DNA from: JBBPZA01 sp963728925
Lineage (GTDB): Bacteria > Actinomycetota > Thermoleophilia > Solirubrobacterales > Solirubrobacteraceae
Direction of reading: 5' to 3'
DNA: 64,000 nt
NCBI GenBank assembly: GCA_963728925.1
Contig: CAVSMB010000023.1
Coordinates: 1 to 64,000, forward strand
This document shows positions 33,278 to 41,765 of this stretch, in pieces; within the stretch, counting starts at the first letter, position 1; each line of letters begins with the position of its first letter. The notes beneath the pieces are model-generated. The model was given only the letters and a program-made list of their open reading frames with translations, was not told where the DNA came from and did no database searches. Both the position numbers and the translations under genes were made by a program.

Positions 33278-34708
33278 TTAGGACGGGCGCTCGTGCAGCG
33301 CGTCCTGTGCCGCGGCAGGAAGGTCCAGCACGAACGCCGCGCCACGGTCCGTGCAGGCAAGTGCGAGCTCGCCGTGCATGCCGCCGGCGACCTCGCGCCC
33401 GATCGCGAGCCCTAGGCCGAAGCCCCCGTCGCCGTCGGTCTCCATGCTGCGGGCGAAGCGCTCGAAGATCCGCTCGCGGTCCTCGGGTGCGATGCCTGGC
33501 CCGCGATCGGCGACGGTCACCGTCGTGGCGTGTGCCGTCGTGTCGACCGAGACCAGCACCGGCTCAGCCGGAGGGGAGAAGCGCAGCGCGTTGTCGACGA
33601 GGATCCGCACGACGCGCGCGACCCCGCCGGGGTCGGCGATCGTCCACGCCGGACCCCGCTCCTGCATCTCGATCGCCCCGGCGCCCGAGCGCAGGCGGTC
33701 CTCGAACTCGGCGAGCACGGCTCGACACAGCTCGCCGACCTCGACGAGCTCCCGTCGGACGGGCAGGCCGGCGTCGACGCGCGACAACTCGAGCAGCTCG
33801 TCGGCGAGCTTGGTGAGGCGGCGCGACTGCTCCTGCGCCCGGCTCACCTGCTCGCGCGCCTGGTCGAGGTCGGGCTCCGGAACGGCGAGCTCGTGATGGA
33901 GGTTGTCGAGCATCAGGGCGAGCGAGGTGAGCGGCGTGCGCAGCTCGTGGGAGGCGGTGGACACGAACGTCCGCCGCGAGGCCTCCTGCCGGCGCAGGCG
34001 CGTCTGCATCGTGGCGAACGCGCGCGTCAGGCCGCCGACCTCGTCGGTGGACGCGTCGGCGAGCAGCTCCGCCGCCGGCCCGACCTCGGCCACCCGCAGC
34101 GTCGTGTCGCGCAGGCGCCGGAGCCGGCGGACGAGTCGGGTGGCGAGGAAGCTGCCGAGCAGCAGGGCGACGCCCAGGCCGATGGCGCCGGCCGACACGA
34201 AGGCGCGGCGCACGACGGCGACCGCAGCGGTGGGCTCGCGCAACGAGCGCCGCAAGACCAGGACGACGCGCCGGTCGTCGACGGTCAGCGGAAGGGCGAC
34301 CTCTGCCTCCCGGGCGCCTTCCGTGGTGATCGTGCCCGACTGCGTGGCGTCGGCGGCGAGGGCGGCGCGTCCGCGCAGGAAGGTCTCGCCGGGGTCGACG
34401 TCGGTGCCCGAGATCACGCCGCCTCGCGCATTCAGGACGACAACGCGCGCGTCGGCACGGCGCCCGGTCCTGTGCATGAGCACCTGCAGTCGCGCTGACT
34501 GCGGTTTGAGGTCTGCGGACGGCAGCCGGGCGAACGCCGGCCTCGATGCGGACCCCACGGCGACCAGCTGCTCGACCGCGTCGCTGCGCAGCCGGCGCTC
34601 GAGCGGCCCGAGCACGGTGAGCGCGGCGACGAGAAGCGTCGCGGTGCTCGCGACCATGAGCGCCGCGACAATCTTCCCGCGGAGGCCGAGGCGGAGATGG
34701 CCGCGCAC
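33278..34708 (-). CDS. Sensor histidine kinase
   Basis: Predicted 476-residue kinase starting at GTG. First helix KIVAALMVASTATLLVAALTVL, extracytoplasmic domain to about residue 165, second helix (AFVSAGAIGLGVALLLGSFLA), HAMP, HisKA with STASHELRTPLTSL, HATPase_c with LVDNALRFS, DRGPGIAPED and FGLGLAIG. It follows its response regulator by two bases on the minus strand. The pair sits inside the glycosyltransferase cluster and may control envelope glycan genes. Confidence 0.9.
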   Translation of the reverse strand: MRGHLRLGLRGKIVAALMVASTATLLVAALTVLGPLERRLRSDAVEQLVAVGSASRPAFARLPSADLKPQSARLQVLMHRTGRRADARVVVLNARGGVISGTDVDPGETFLRGRAALAADATQSGTITTEGAREAEVALPLTVDDRRVVLVLRRSLREPTAAVAVVRRAFVSAGAIGLGVALLLGSFLATRLVRRLRRLRDTTLRVAEVGPAAELLADASTDEVGGLTRAFATMQTRLRRQEASRRTFVSTASHELRTPLTSLALMLDNLHHELAVPEPDLDQAREQVSRAQEQSRRLTKLADELLELSRVDAGLPVRRELVEVGELCRAVLAEFEDRLRSGAGAIEMQERGPAWTIADPGGVARVVRILVDNALRFSPPAEPVLVSVDTTAHATTVTVADRGPGIAPEDRERIFERFARSMETDGDGGFGLGLAIGREVAGGMHGELALACTDRGAAFVLDLPAAAQDALHERPS

Positions 34709-34710
34709 GG

Positions 34711-35409
34711 TCAGGCGGCCGCGAGGCGGTAGCCGATGCCGCGGACCGTGAGGATCAGGCGCGGGCTCTCGGGCTGGTGCTCGAGCTTCTCACGCAAGTG
34801 CCGGACGTGCACGTCGATCCCGCGCGGGTCCCGGTACGCGCTCTCGCCCCAGATGGCGCGCAGCAGCTCGAGGCGGTTGAGCAGGCGCCCCGGATCGATC
34901 ATCAGGGCGACGAGCAGCTCGAACTCGGCGAAGGTGAGGGCCACCTGGCGGCCGTCCACCGTGACCTCGCGGCGCGAGCGGTCGAGGACGAGCGGGCCGG
35001 CCGCGAGCACGTCGTCGTCCATGGCACGCGGGCCGGCTCGCCGCAGCACTGCGCGGATACGCGACCGCAGCTCGGCCATCCCGAACGGCTTGCTGACGTA
35101 GTCGTCGGCGCCGGCCTCGAGGCCCAGCACGGCGTCCGCCTCGGAGTCGCGCGCGGTGAGCATGAGGATCGGGACGATGTTGCGCCGGCCGCGGAGCACG
35201 CGGCAGACCTCGTAGCCGTCGGGGCCGGCGCCGAGGGCGATGTCGAGCAGCACCACGTCGAAGTGGCCGGTGCTGGCCCGATCGATCGCCGACCGGCCGT
35301 CGGCCACGGCGGTGACGCGGTGGCCCTCGCGGGCGAACGCCTGAGCCAGCGAGTTGCGCAGCGCGGCCTCGTCGTCGACGACGAGGATGTCGAGCTCGCG
35401 CGCGGACAT
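34711..35409 (-). CDS. OmpR/PhoB-type response regulator
   Basis: Predicted 232-residue regulator: VVDDEAALR, phospho-Asp in VVLLDIALGAGPDG (two residues longer than usual before the Gly), MLTARD, GADDYVSKPF, and winged helix from about residue 140 (LTFAEFELLVALM) to ILTVRGIGYRLAAA. The ATG giving MSARELDILVV was chosen; an earlier start would add 11 residues. It precedes the kinase with a two-base gap and lies 39 bases downstream of the GT2 gene, so all may be co-transcribed. Confidence 0.92.
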   Translation of the reverse strand: MSARELDILVVDDEAALRNSLAQAFAREGHRVTAVADGRSAIDRASTGHFDVVLLDIALGAGPDGYEVCRVLRGRRNIVPILMLTARDSEADAVLGLEAGADDYVSKPFGMAELRSRIRAVLRRAGPRAMDDDVLAAGPLVLDRSRREVTVDGRQVALTFAEFELLVALMIDPGRLLNRLELLRAIWGESAYRDPRGIDVHVRHLREKLEHQPESPRLILTVRGIGYRLAAA

Positions 35410-35448
35410 TGGCCTAGCGCCTCCGCGCCTTGCCGTGGGCATCGGGGC

Positions 35449-36168
35449 TCAGGCCACGACGGTGCCCGACGGGCGCCGGAGCGCGCGGCGGAGCCGGCCG
35501 AGCTCCAGGAACGCGCGCAGCACGACCCGCAGATCGGCGCCCGACTGCGCGCCCGCCACCCGAGGCCGATGATGGACGCCGAGCTCGGTCAGCCGTGCGC
35601 CGCGGTTCAGGGCCTTGACCAGCAGCTCCGTGCTGATCATCGCGCCGTCGGAGCCGAGGTCCAGGTCGGCCACCGTCTCGCGCCGGACGAGCTTGAAGGC
35701 GCAGTCCACGTCGTGGACCGGGAGCGTGAAGGCGCGGCGCACCAGCCAGTTCCAGGCCGCAGCGTTCATCCGTCGGCTGAATGGATCGCGGCGCGCGACC
35801 CGCCATCCGACCACGAGGTCGGAGGCGGGCGCGTAGGGCAGGAACTCCCTGATCTCGCCCAGGTCGAACTGCAGGTCTGAGTCCGTGAGCAGGATCCACG
35901 GCATGCGGGCCGCGCCGATGCCCGACCGAAGGGCGGCCCCGTAGCCACGGTTCCCGGTGTGCATGACGAGGCGGACGCGTGGGTCCCGATCCAGCAGGTC
36001 CGCGACGATCGTCGCCGTGGCGTCCGTGCTGCCGTCGTCCACAACGATGATCTCGTGCTGGTGCGCCGCGAGCTCCGCAGCGCGGTGCGCTTCCAGGATG
36101 GCCGTCGCGACGTTGTCCGCTTCGTTGAGGCACGGGAGCACGACAGTGAGGCCGGCGATCTTGGTCAT
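35449..36168 (-). CDS. GT2 glycosyltransferase, dolichyl/polyprenyl-phosphate sugar synthase type
   Basis: Predicted 239-residue cytosolic GT-A enzyme: LTVVLPCLNEADNV, the nucleotide-binding VVDDGSTDAT, GNRGYGAALRSGIGAAR and the metal-binding ILLTDSDLQFD (DxD). HDVDCAFKLVRRE matches the DPM1/Ppm1-type group. It most likely makes polyprenyl-phosphate mannose or glucose, the donor for the GT39 and MptB-like enzymes beside it. CACGAT lies six bases before the ATG. The first 43 codons or so are repeated at 44148-44276. Confidence 0.9.
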   Translation of the reverse strand: MTKIAGLTVVLPCLNEADNVATAILEAHRAAELAAHQHEIIVVDDGSTDATATIVADLLDRDPRVRLVMHTGNRGYGAALRSGIGAARMPWILLTDSDLQFDLGEIREFLPYAPASDLVVGWRVARRDPFSRRMNAAAWNWLVRRAFTLPVHDVDCAFKLVRRETVADLDLGSDGAMISTELLVKALNRGARLTELGVHHRPRVAGAQSGADLRVVLRAFLELGRLRRALRRPSGTVVA

Positions 36169-36237
36169 GGGACCATCGTGCGCGAGTGCCCGTTCGTCCA
36201 GGTTGGTCGAGTGTTGGCGTTCGGTTGACGCGAGCGC

Positions 36238-37566
36238 TCACGTCACCACCGTCCAGATGAACGGCACTCGCGTCGCGACCACGTACGTCGTGAAGCCGAG
36301 CGTCGCGAGAGCGAGGCGACGCTCCGCCCCGAGCGCGGCGAGCGGCAGCACCCAGACCAGGTACCAGGGCAGCAGCCACGACGTGGTAATCAGCAGCGTG
36401 AGCGTGGCCCAGCCGGCGGCGGAGATCCAGTCCGCGCCCCGGATGGTGCGGACGAGCGTCGCCACGACGACGCCGGCGAGCAGGACGGCGCAGGCGATCC
36501 GCATGCCGCTCGCTGCGGACGGCGCGTCGGCGGCGATGGTCAGCGCGCCGGGGAGGCTGTGGGTGGCGAGCGCGTCCTGCTGGTGAACGACCTGGCGTGC
36601 GAAGTCGGCCGCGTGGCCGCCGAAGCCGGCGAGCGCGACCGCGGCTGCGGCGAGCGACGCGAGGAGCGCCCCGCTGAGCATCCGCCGCCGCGCCGCCTGC
36701 GGGGCGCCGGCGACCATGTAGGGCAGCAGGAGGATGGCCGACGCCTTCACCCCCGCCCCGGCGGCGAGCGTCCCCGCGCCCGCGCGAGCGCGTCCGGTGA
36801 CGACGAAGGTGATCGCGGCGACCTCGAGGAGCACGAGCGCGAGGTCGTTGTGGGCGCCTCCGACGGCGAAGAGCAGCAGGACCGGGTTGAGCCCGACGAA
36901 AGCGGCCGCCGCCGCCGGCGGGCGCCCGAGCCGTTCGGCCAGGCGCCAGGTGAGCGCGACCACGCCCAGGCTGCACGCGACGACGAGCAGCTTGATGGCC
37001 CACAGCGCTCCCCCGATCCCCAACGGCACGAGCGCGTAGGTGGCGATCGTGAACAGCGGCCCGTACGGGCTCGGGACGTCATGCCAGAGGACGAACGGGC
37101 GGATCGCGTCGGTGGGCGCTGCGGCGGCGCCGTGCACGTAGGGGTCGATGCCGTGGACGCCTAGCCGGGCGTAGCCGAGGTAGCCCATGACGTCGCCGGA
37201 CAGCAGCGGCGGCGCGAGCAGGAGCACGCCGTGGGCGGCGACGATCGCCGCCACCACGACGCGCGCTGAGAGCACGGGGGCGGCCCACAGCGCAGCGAGA
37301 TACCCGCCGAGGATCGCCAGCACCAGGACGCCGTAGGCGGTCGTGTCGAGGCCCGGTCCCGCCGGCAGCGGCCCCGACAGCCACCCCGGCCAGCCGCCGC
37401 GGCCGGCGGGCACGAGGAAGGACGGGGCCGCGGCCGCCGCGGTCGCGATCGCGGCGGTGCCGGCGACGATGGTCACGAGGCCGGTCGCGCCCGCGAGGCG
37501 CCGACCGGTGGTGGGCCACCCGAATGTGAGGGCTCCGCCCGCCGGTGGGCGCGGGACTGCAGGCAA
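36238..37566 (-). CDS. MptB/GT87-like polyprenyl-phosphate-dependent mannosyltransferase, copy A
   Basis: Predicted membrane protein of up to 442 residues with 12 or so helices. The first extracytoplasmic loop has the acidic donor-site motif LSGDVMGYLGYARLGVHGIDPYVHG, as in GT-C enzymes of the MptB/PimE/GT87 type, followed by DVPSPYGPLFT and GLNPVLLLFAVGGAHNDLAL. It probably adds mannose (or another hexose) from a polyprenyl-phosphate donor to an envelope glycan, using the product of the adjacent GT2 enzyme. The start is uncertain: the longest reading uses TTG. The gene is wholly inside the repeat and occurs again at 44346-45674. Confidence 0.83.
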   Translation of the reverse strand: MPAVPRPPAGGALTFGWPTTGRRLAGATGLVTIVAGTAAIATAAAAAPSFLVPAGRGGWPGWLSGPLPAGPGLDTTAYGVLVLAILGGYLAALWAAPVLSARVVVAAIVAAHGVLLLAPPLLSGDVMGYLGYARLGVHGIDPYVHGAAAAPTDAIRPFVLWHDVPSPYGPLFTIATYALVPLGIGGALWAIKLLVVACSLGVVALTWRLAERLGRPPAAAAAFVGLNPVLLLFAVGGAHNDLALVLLEVAAITFVVTGRARAGAGTLAAGAGVKASAILLLPYMVAGAPQAARRRMLSGALLASLAAAAVALAGFGGHAADFARQVVHQQDALATHSLPGALTIAADAPSAASGMRIACAVLLAGVVVATLVRTIRGADWISAAGWATLTLLITTSWLLPWYLVWVLPLAALGAERRLALATLGFTTYVVATRVPFIWTVVT

Positions 37567-37608
37567 AGCGTCGATGCCTCGCAGTGTCTTCTCGCTGGGT
37601 GAGCGTGG

Positions 37609-37652
37609 GATGAGGCCAGCGGGGCTGCGGGCGCACGACCGCCGCTCTCATC
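37609..37652. promoter_or_regulatory. GATGAG...CTCATC inverted half-sites before the response regulator
   Basis: GATGAG at 37609-37614 and CTCATC at 37647-37652 flank the region between the divergent MptB-like and regulator genes; CAGACT lies six bases before the regulator ATG. A similar arrangement with longer half-sites stands before the paralogous regulator at 47787. Confidence 0.35.
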
Positions 37653-37684
37653 AGACGTTCACGTGCCGGCGCCAGACTGCCGGC

Positions 37685-37994
37685 ATGCGCGTCTTGGTCG
37701 TCGAGGATGAGCCGCGCATGGCGCAGCTCATCAAGGGCTCGCTGACGCGGAGCGGGGTGGCCGCGGACGTCGCGGACAGCGGGGAGGAGGCGTTGTGCAG
37801 GGCGCAGAGCGTCGACTACGACGGGATCGTCCTCGACGTGATGTTGCCCGGGATGTCGGGCTTTGCAGCGTGCAGGGCGCTGCGGGAGCACGGCCTCTGG
37901 TCGCCGGTCCTCATGCTGACCGCCCGAGAGTCCGTCGAGGACCGCGTCGCGGGCCTGGACAGCGGCGCCGACGACTACCTGGTCAAGCCGTTCG
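37685..37994 (+). pseudogene. Response regulator, receiver domain only (copy A, truncated)
   Basis: Reads MRVLVVEDEPRMAQLIKGSL, phospho-Asp in GIVLDVMLPGMSG, MLTARESVED and GADDYLVKPF, then leaves the family abruptly at about 37994. After that the frame continues to 38254 as antisense of the next gene. The whole DNA-binding domain and the partner kinase are absent here. The break is a recombination junction, 43 bases beyond the end of the long repeat, so this copy preserves slightly more of the regulator than copy B. Confidence 0.85.
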
Positions 37995-38020
37995 CCCGGT
38001 ACGAACGCCTCGCCGTCGCG

Positions 38021-38593
38021 TTACTGCGGCAGGGGCGGCTGGCCGCTAGCCTCGGCGCGACGCCGGGCCTCGAGCGCGTCCGCCTCAGCCTGCTCGCGTT
38101 CGCGCTCCACCCCGTGAGCCTGCTCAGCCGCCGCGGCGGCGCGCTCGCGCGCAGCTTCGGCCTCTTCGTTGCGCCGCTTGGCCTCGTGCTCGAGTTCCTG
38201 CGCGCGCCGCTGGGCTTCCTCAGCCTCGGCGCGCAGGCGCTCGATCAGGCTTGAGCTCTGAAGCGAGCCACTTGCGGCCAGCGTAAGACCGAACAGCGAG
38301 CCCGCCGAGGCGACCTGCTGGGCGCTCAGCTCATCGTCGACCCGGCCGCTGTGCGCCTGCTCGACCTGCTCGGCGGTGTAGGGCACCCGCACGTAGTCTC
38401 GGCTCAGCACCGCCTCGGCGACCGGAACCAACGCCACCTGACGCCCCAGCAGGCCGCCGCTCTTGACCGAGAGCAGAACCGGCTCCTGCGTGGCGGGGTC
38501 GTAGTAGACCTCATCCAGATGCCCCACCTTCTCGCCGGCGGCGTCCAGTACGTCTTGCCCATGCCAGGTCTCGATGCGCTCCACGATCGGCAT
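38021..38593 (-). CDS. PRC-barrel protein with C-terminal coiled coil
   Basis: Predicted 190-residue protein. Residues 1-80 are a PRC-barrel (GQDVLDAAGEKVGHLDEVYYD, SGGLLGRQVALVPV). From about residue 115 it is a long Ala/Glu/Arg-rich helix (RLRAEAEEAQRRAQELEHEA and onward) typical of a coiled coil, ending SGQPPLPQ. Such PRC/coiled-coil proteins are frequent in soil actinobacteria and are thought to be stress-related; function unproven. It lies just after the broken response regulator, at the left end of the inserted segment. Confidence 0.75.
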   Translation of the reverse strand: MPIVERIETWHGQDVLDAAGEKVGHLDEVYYDPATQEPVLLSVKSGGLLGRQVALVPVAEAVLSRDYVRVPYTAEQVEQAHSGRVDDELSAQQVASAGSLFGLTLAASGSLQSSSLIERLRAEAEEAQRRAQELEHEAKRRNEEAEAARERAAAAAEQAHGVEREREQAEADALEARRRAEASGQPPLPQ

Positions 38594-38797
38594 AGCGCAA
38601 AGTTACACCGTCGGCACAGTCATCGACGATCTCGCCGAGGCCGGCGTGCTGCGACTGACAGACCCGCGCGTGGCCGGGGACGCAAGCTCGACCTGAAGCT
38701 CGCCGGCCGGACCCGCGCCCGGCAACTCGAGCGCGGGCGTACGGACGGGAACCGTCTGAGCCCGTCGATCTCTCCTGGCCCGCCACGCTGACCCTGC
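38594..38797. other. Gene-poor junction with peptide fragments
   Basis: The plus strand reads a fragment (VIDDLAEAGVLRLTDPRVAG), then another frame (KLDLKLAGRTRARQLERG) ending at 38791. Neither has a plausible start or a recognised family. These look like scraps of a decayed gene. Confidence 0.35.
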
Positions 38798-39010
38798 TTG
38801 ACGCGATCGGTCGAGCGGGTGGGCGAGCAGCCGCCCGACCGGCGTGTCGAGCGGGCGGCCGGGGCGAAACAGGCGGCGCTCGGGCAGGCCCGCGAGGCGG
38901 GGCGCCCGTGGTACCGCGACCGCGCCCTCAAACGCATCGTCAACACCACCGCCAACGACGCCATACCGGCCACGCCCGCGGCGACGACCTCCCCGGGAGG
39001 CCTTCCGTGA
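38798..39010 (+). CDS. Hypothetical basic protein
   Basis: A possible 70-residue protein (start TTG at 38798, or GTG at 38813), Arg/Ala-rich, with WYRDRALKRIVNTTANDAI and a Thr/Pro/Gly end. Its stop overlaps the GTG of the next gene (GTGA), which supports both being real and coupled. Not recognised. The context (between repeat copies, beside insertion sequences) suggests cargo of a mobile element. Confidence 0.35.
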   Translation: MTRSVERVGEQPPDRRVERAAGAKQAALGQAREAGRPWYRDRALKRIVNTTANDAIPATPAATTSPGGLP

Positions 39011-39320
39011 GCAACGACCGCAACTTCCCCGACGAGTTCACCGACTGGCCGCAAGGCATCGTCGGCGCCGAAGAACAGGGCGTACGCGTGTTCTGGCTCG
39101 CCGCCGCGACGATGCCCGACCTCGTCGCGCGGCTGGCGCTCGTGCTCGGGGAGCACATGGCCTCCGGCGACGAGCTGCACGTCACCTACAACGCATGCAA
39201 TCAGGCCCTCGACAGGCGCCGCCTACCCGCGACGGCAGTCAGTGGACCGACCTCTACTTCGAATACAGCGCCTTCGTGGTGCTACGTCCCAACGCCCAGG
39301 GCGCGCCGCCGCCGCCCTAG
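39007..39320 (+). pseudogene. Hypothetical protein with a frameshift
   Basis: Starts GTG (VSNDRNFPDEFTDWPQ), then GVRVFWLAAATMPDLVARLALVLGEH and DELHVTYNA. Near 39215 the coding signal moves to another frame (RDGSQWTDLYFEYSAFVVL, ending NAQGAPPPP). The joined product would be about 104 residues, acidic, with aromatic-rich ends. Not recognised. Coupled to the upstream small gene by a GTGA overlap. Confidence 0.4.
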
Positions 39321-39324
39321 TAGA

Positions 39325-39607
39325 CGGGCCGCGGGGCCCGGAGCCGGCCTGAGCTTGCTGGCGCGGCCAGGGTAGACGGCGAGGGCCCCGGAAGGTAGCG
39401 GGAGTGTGCCCGACGTGCTCGCCGCGTTAAGCGCCACCGCTGGCCGGGATCGCGCAATCGTCTCCAGATCTGATCACCAGAATTCCCCACCCTTGAGGCG
39501 GTAGCGAGAACGGCTCGCGGAGCGAAGGCACGGAGGGCTGAGCGCAGCGAAGCCGTTCTCGGCGCGGTCTGTCGGGGGCCCCTCCGCAGGAGACCCCCGG
39601 CGTCGCC
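39325..39607. other. Non-coding stretch with a long inverted repeat
   Basis: No gene recognised. CGAGAACGGCT (39505-39515) and AGCCGTTCTCG (39551-39561) form a perfect 11-bp stem around a 35-base loop that contains the near-repeats GAGCGAAGG and CAGCGAAG. It could be a terminator, a recombination or transfer site, or a structured RNA. Confidence 0.5.
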
Positions 39608-39769
39608 GTGCGAGACGCCCAGCTCGCCCTCGCGGCCCTAGCCGCGCTGACCGGGCCCGCCCGGCATGGCGCCGCTCGCGCCCTCGCCGAGCTCGCCGAG
39701 GCCTACGGCCACGACGACGTCGCCCAGATCCTCGACGAATGGCTCGACGACCGACCCGACGCTACATAA
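39608..39769 (+). CDS. Small hypothetical protein (53 residues)
   Basis: Starts GTG (VRDAQLALAALAALTG) and ends LDDRPDAT with TAA. The composition alternates Ala/Leu-rich helix (GAARALAELAEAYG) with an acidic end (DDVAQILDEWLDD), like small plasmid or element-borne helical proteins. GGAG lies about 16 bases upstream, rather far. No family recognised. Confidence 0.4.
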   Translation: MRDAQLALAALAALTGPARHGAARALAELAEAYGHDDVAQILDEWLDDRPDAT

Positions 39770-39895
39770 GCACCCCGCGTGGTTCTGCCGCGAAGCCGCT
39801 CCTCACGCGGCCTTTTGTCCTTGCGGTTGACGTAATCAGCGTATCGAGCGGTGTGGCGCGCCGCTTCGCTTCCGTCCTCGCGCCGGGCAGGACGG

Positions 39896-40447
39896 TTAGT
39901 CGGTGCGCGCGATGAGGAGGCTGCAGGGTGCGTGGTGGGAGATCTTGTCCGGCACGCTGCTTAGAAGGGACCGCGACGCGCGGTTCGTGCCTGTGCTGCC
40001 GACGACCAGCAGGTCGGCGTCGTGCCCTTCGGCGACGGCGATCAGCGCCTCGGCGGGCTCATCGCGCCGCGCGTGGGTGACGGCCTGTAGCCCGTTCGCG
40101 CGCGCGGCGCGCGTCGCGGCCGCCAGTACGGCCTCGGCGTCGGAGGGTTCCTGCAGGACGCCATAGGCGCTCACCACGTGAAGCGCGGCCCCCAGGACCC
40201 CGGCGAGCGACAGCGCGACGGTCAGCGCCTTCGCACCCGTCTGCGAGCCGTCCACGCCGACGACAATCGTCTGGATCGGGCGACCACGTTGCACCAGCGG
40301 GGGCGGCGATGACCCCACGCCGACGGCGACGCGCTCGGCGAGGGTCATCGCCGGGACCAGAGTTCCTGCCGCCGCCGCTCGCAGCGCGCGGGTGAGGTGC
40401 GCCCCCATCCCGCGTTGGGGGGGCAGCTCGATCACGAGCTCGACCAC
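39896..40447 (-). CDS. Universal stress protein, in frame with the end of an acetyltransferase
   Basis: The UspA domain covers the last 125 or so residues: IQTIVVGVDGSQTGAKALTVAL with the nucleotide-site Asp, the ADLLVVGSTGTNRASRSLL loop (G-x2-G-x9-G[S/T] type, here partly altered) and SVPDKISHHAPCSLLIAR. Upstream in the same frame, VVELVIELPPQRG and HLTRALRAAAAGTLV are the typical end of an actinobacterial GNAT acetyltransferase. The natural product is probably a GNAT-USP fusion of about 340 residues broken by a one-base indel near 40495. If translated alone, a start such as MTLAERVAV would give the stress domain only. Confidence 0.75.
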   Translation of the reverse strand: MVELVIELPPQRGMGAHLTRALRAAAAGTLVPAMTLAERVAVGVGSSPPPLVQRGRPIQTIVVGVDGSQTGAKALTVALSLAGVLGAALHVVSAYGVLQEPSDAEAVLAAATRAARANGLQAVTHARRDEPAEALIAVAEGHDADLLVVGSTGTNRASRSLLSSVPDKISHHAPCSLLIARTD

Positions 40448-40454
40448 GCCGCCG

Positions 40455-40919
40455 TCATGCTGGTGTTGGGTGTCGCCGACGCCCTCGAGCAGCCCCCGGG
40501 TTGTCGGCCTGGACCAGCGCGCTGAACCGGCGCACCCCCTCGCGCCGCGCGCGATACGTCAAACGGTGCAGCAGCGCGCGGCCCAGGCCGCGCCGCTGCC
40601 AGTCGTCGGCAACGGTGACCGCCACCTCGGCGACCTCGGCGGCCTGCGGATCGTGCTTGGAGCGGATGTAGCGTGCGACGCCCAGCATCTCCCCGCTTGA
40701 CGGGTCGATGGCGATGATCGCCTCGTGGTCCTTGTGGTCGACGTCAACGAGATAGGCGAGTTCCGCCGCCGACAGCTCGTTCTTGGTGGCGAAGAACCGC
40801 CGGTAGCGCGACTCCTCGCTCAGACGCTCAAAAGCGGCGGCTACAAGCGGTTTGTCCTCGGGCGCGATCGGGCGCAGCGTCGCCCGCGCACCATCGCGCA
40901 GCGTGATCGTCCGGCGCAC
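40455..40919 (-). pseudogene. GNAT acetyltransferase, frameshifted before its C-terminus
   Basis: Starts GTG (MRRTITLRDGARATLRPI) with the family pattern ERLSEESRYRRFFATKNEL, the acetyl-CoA loop VADDWQRRGLGRALLHRL (Q-x-x-G-x-G/A), and EGVRRFSALVQADNPG. There the reading enters a run of five G (40492-40496, C on the plus strand). Removing one G would join it to LLEGVGDTQHQHDGGVVELV, the rest of the domain, which is in frame with the universal stress protein. It resembles Pat-type lysine acetyltransferases. Confidence 0.75.
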
Positions 40920-40999
40920 CTGGTTAGAACCTCAACTCGCGCCATGAGCGCTCTTTCGCCCGTTGATATCCGGCATCGGCGGGCCTTACTAGTGCCGTG

Positions 41000-41681
41000 T
41001 CAGGCAACGTTGGCCCTGTTGATGACGCGTCGGAGGTTGCGGTCGTGGGCGTTGCGGTTTCGCCAGGCGATGTAGCGCCGGATCATCCGGCCCTGGGTGG
41101 CGTGGTCGGGGTGGTCGGTGCCGTCGAGCGCGAAGTAGCGCAGGCCGGTGAACTGCGCCTCGATGCGGTTCATCCAGCTCGCGTAGAACGGGACGTATGC
41201 CAGCTCGACGTTGTTTGTGGCGGCCCAGTCGCCGACGCGGCTGTCGGTCTTGGTGGTCAGGTGCGGGCTGAAGTTGTCCAGCACGAACGCCAAGCGCACG
41301 TCGGGCGGGTAGAGCGAGCGGATGTACCGGCAGAAGGCCAGGAACTCGCTGCGGCCCTTGCGCAGCCTGATGTGGCCGTAGAGCCGGTCGCGGCGCAGGT
41401 CATAGGCGGCGAGCAGGTGCCGCACACCGTGCGGGCGCGTGTAGGTCGCGCGGCGCCGTCGTCGTCGCGCGCCGGCGCAGTCGGCGCGGCGCGCCCACTG
41501 GCGGCCGGGATGCGGCTGGAGGTTCAGCGGCCCGAACTCGTCCAGGCCGATGACCACCGCCGGGTCATCGGGGCCGGGCTCTGCGTGGCCGTCGGCGATC
41601 GCGTAGAGCTCTAGCACCCGCGCCTGCTTGGCCTCGAAGTCGGGGTCGGTGGAGGCCTTGAAGGTCTTCAGGCGTTGAAAG
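41000..41681 (-). pseudogene. IS630 transposase, C-terminal (DDE) half
   Basis: Reads FQRLKTFKASTDPDFEAKQA, then the three catalytic acids in VIGLDEFGPL, AFVLDNFSPHL and WMNRIEAQF, and ends HDRNLRRVINRANVA. It is the second half of the gene starting at 43534; the IS110-type element is inserted between Ser of GVS and Phe of FQR. The catalytic triad is intact, so excision would restore a full transposase of about 375 residues. Confidence 0.9.
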
Positions 41682-41765
41682 ATGGCATGTGCAGGGACCT
41701 CCTCAGCTCAAGCGCGGAAGATCCGCGCAGGTTGTTGACCGTGGAGTTTGAGGAGGCCCCGTCTG

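Larger units (their letters stand above)
36040..37951. repeat. Long direct repeat, copy A (1,912 bp)
   Basis: Matches 44148-46059 at a constant offset of 8,108 bases. Boundaries were read base by base: upstream 36039 is C against T, and downstream 37952 is G against C. Within it the translated genes are identical in both copies. It contains the 5' end of the GT2 gene, the complete MptB-like gene and the first part of a response regulator. Confidence 0.93.
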
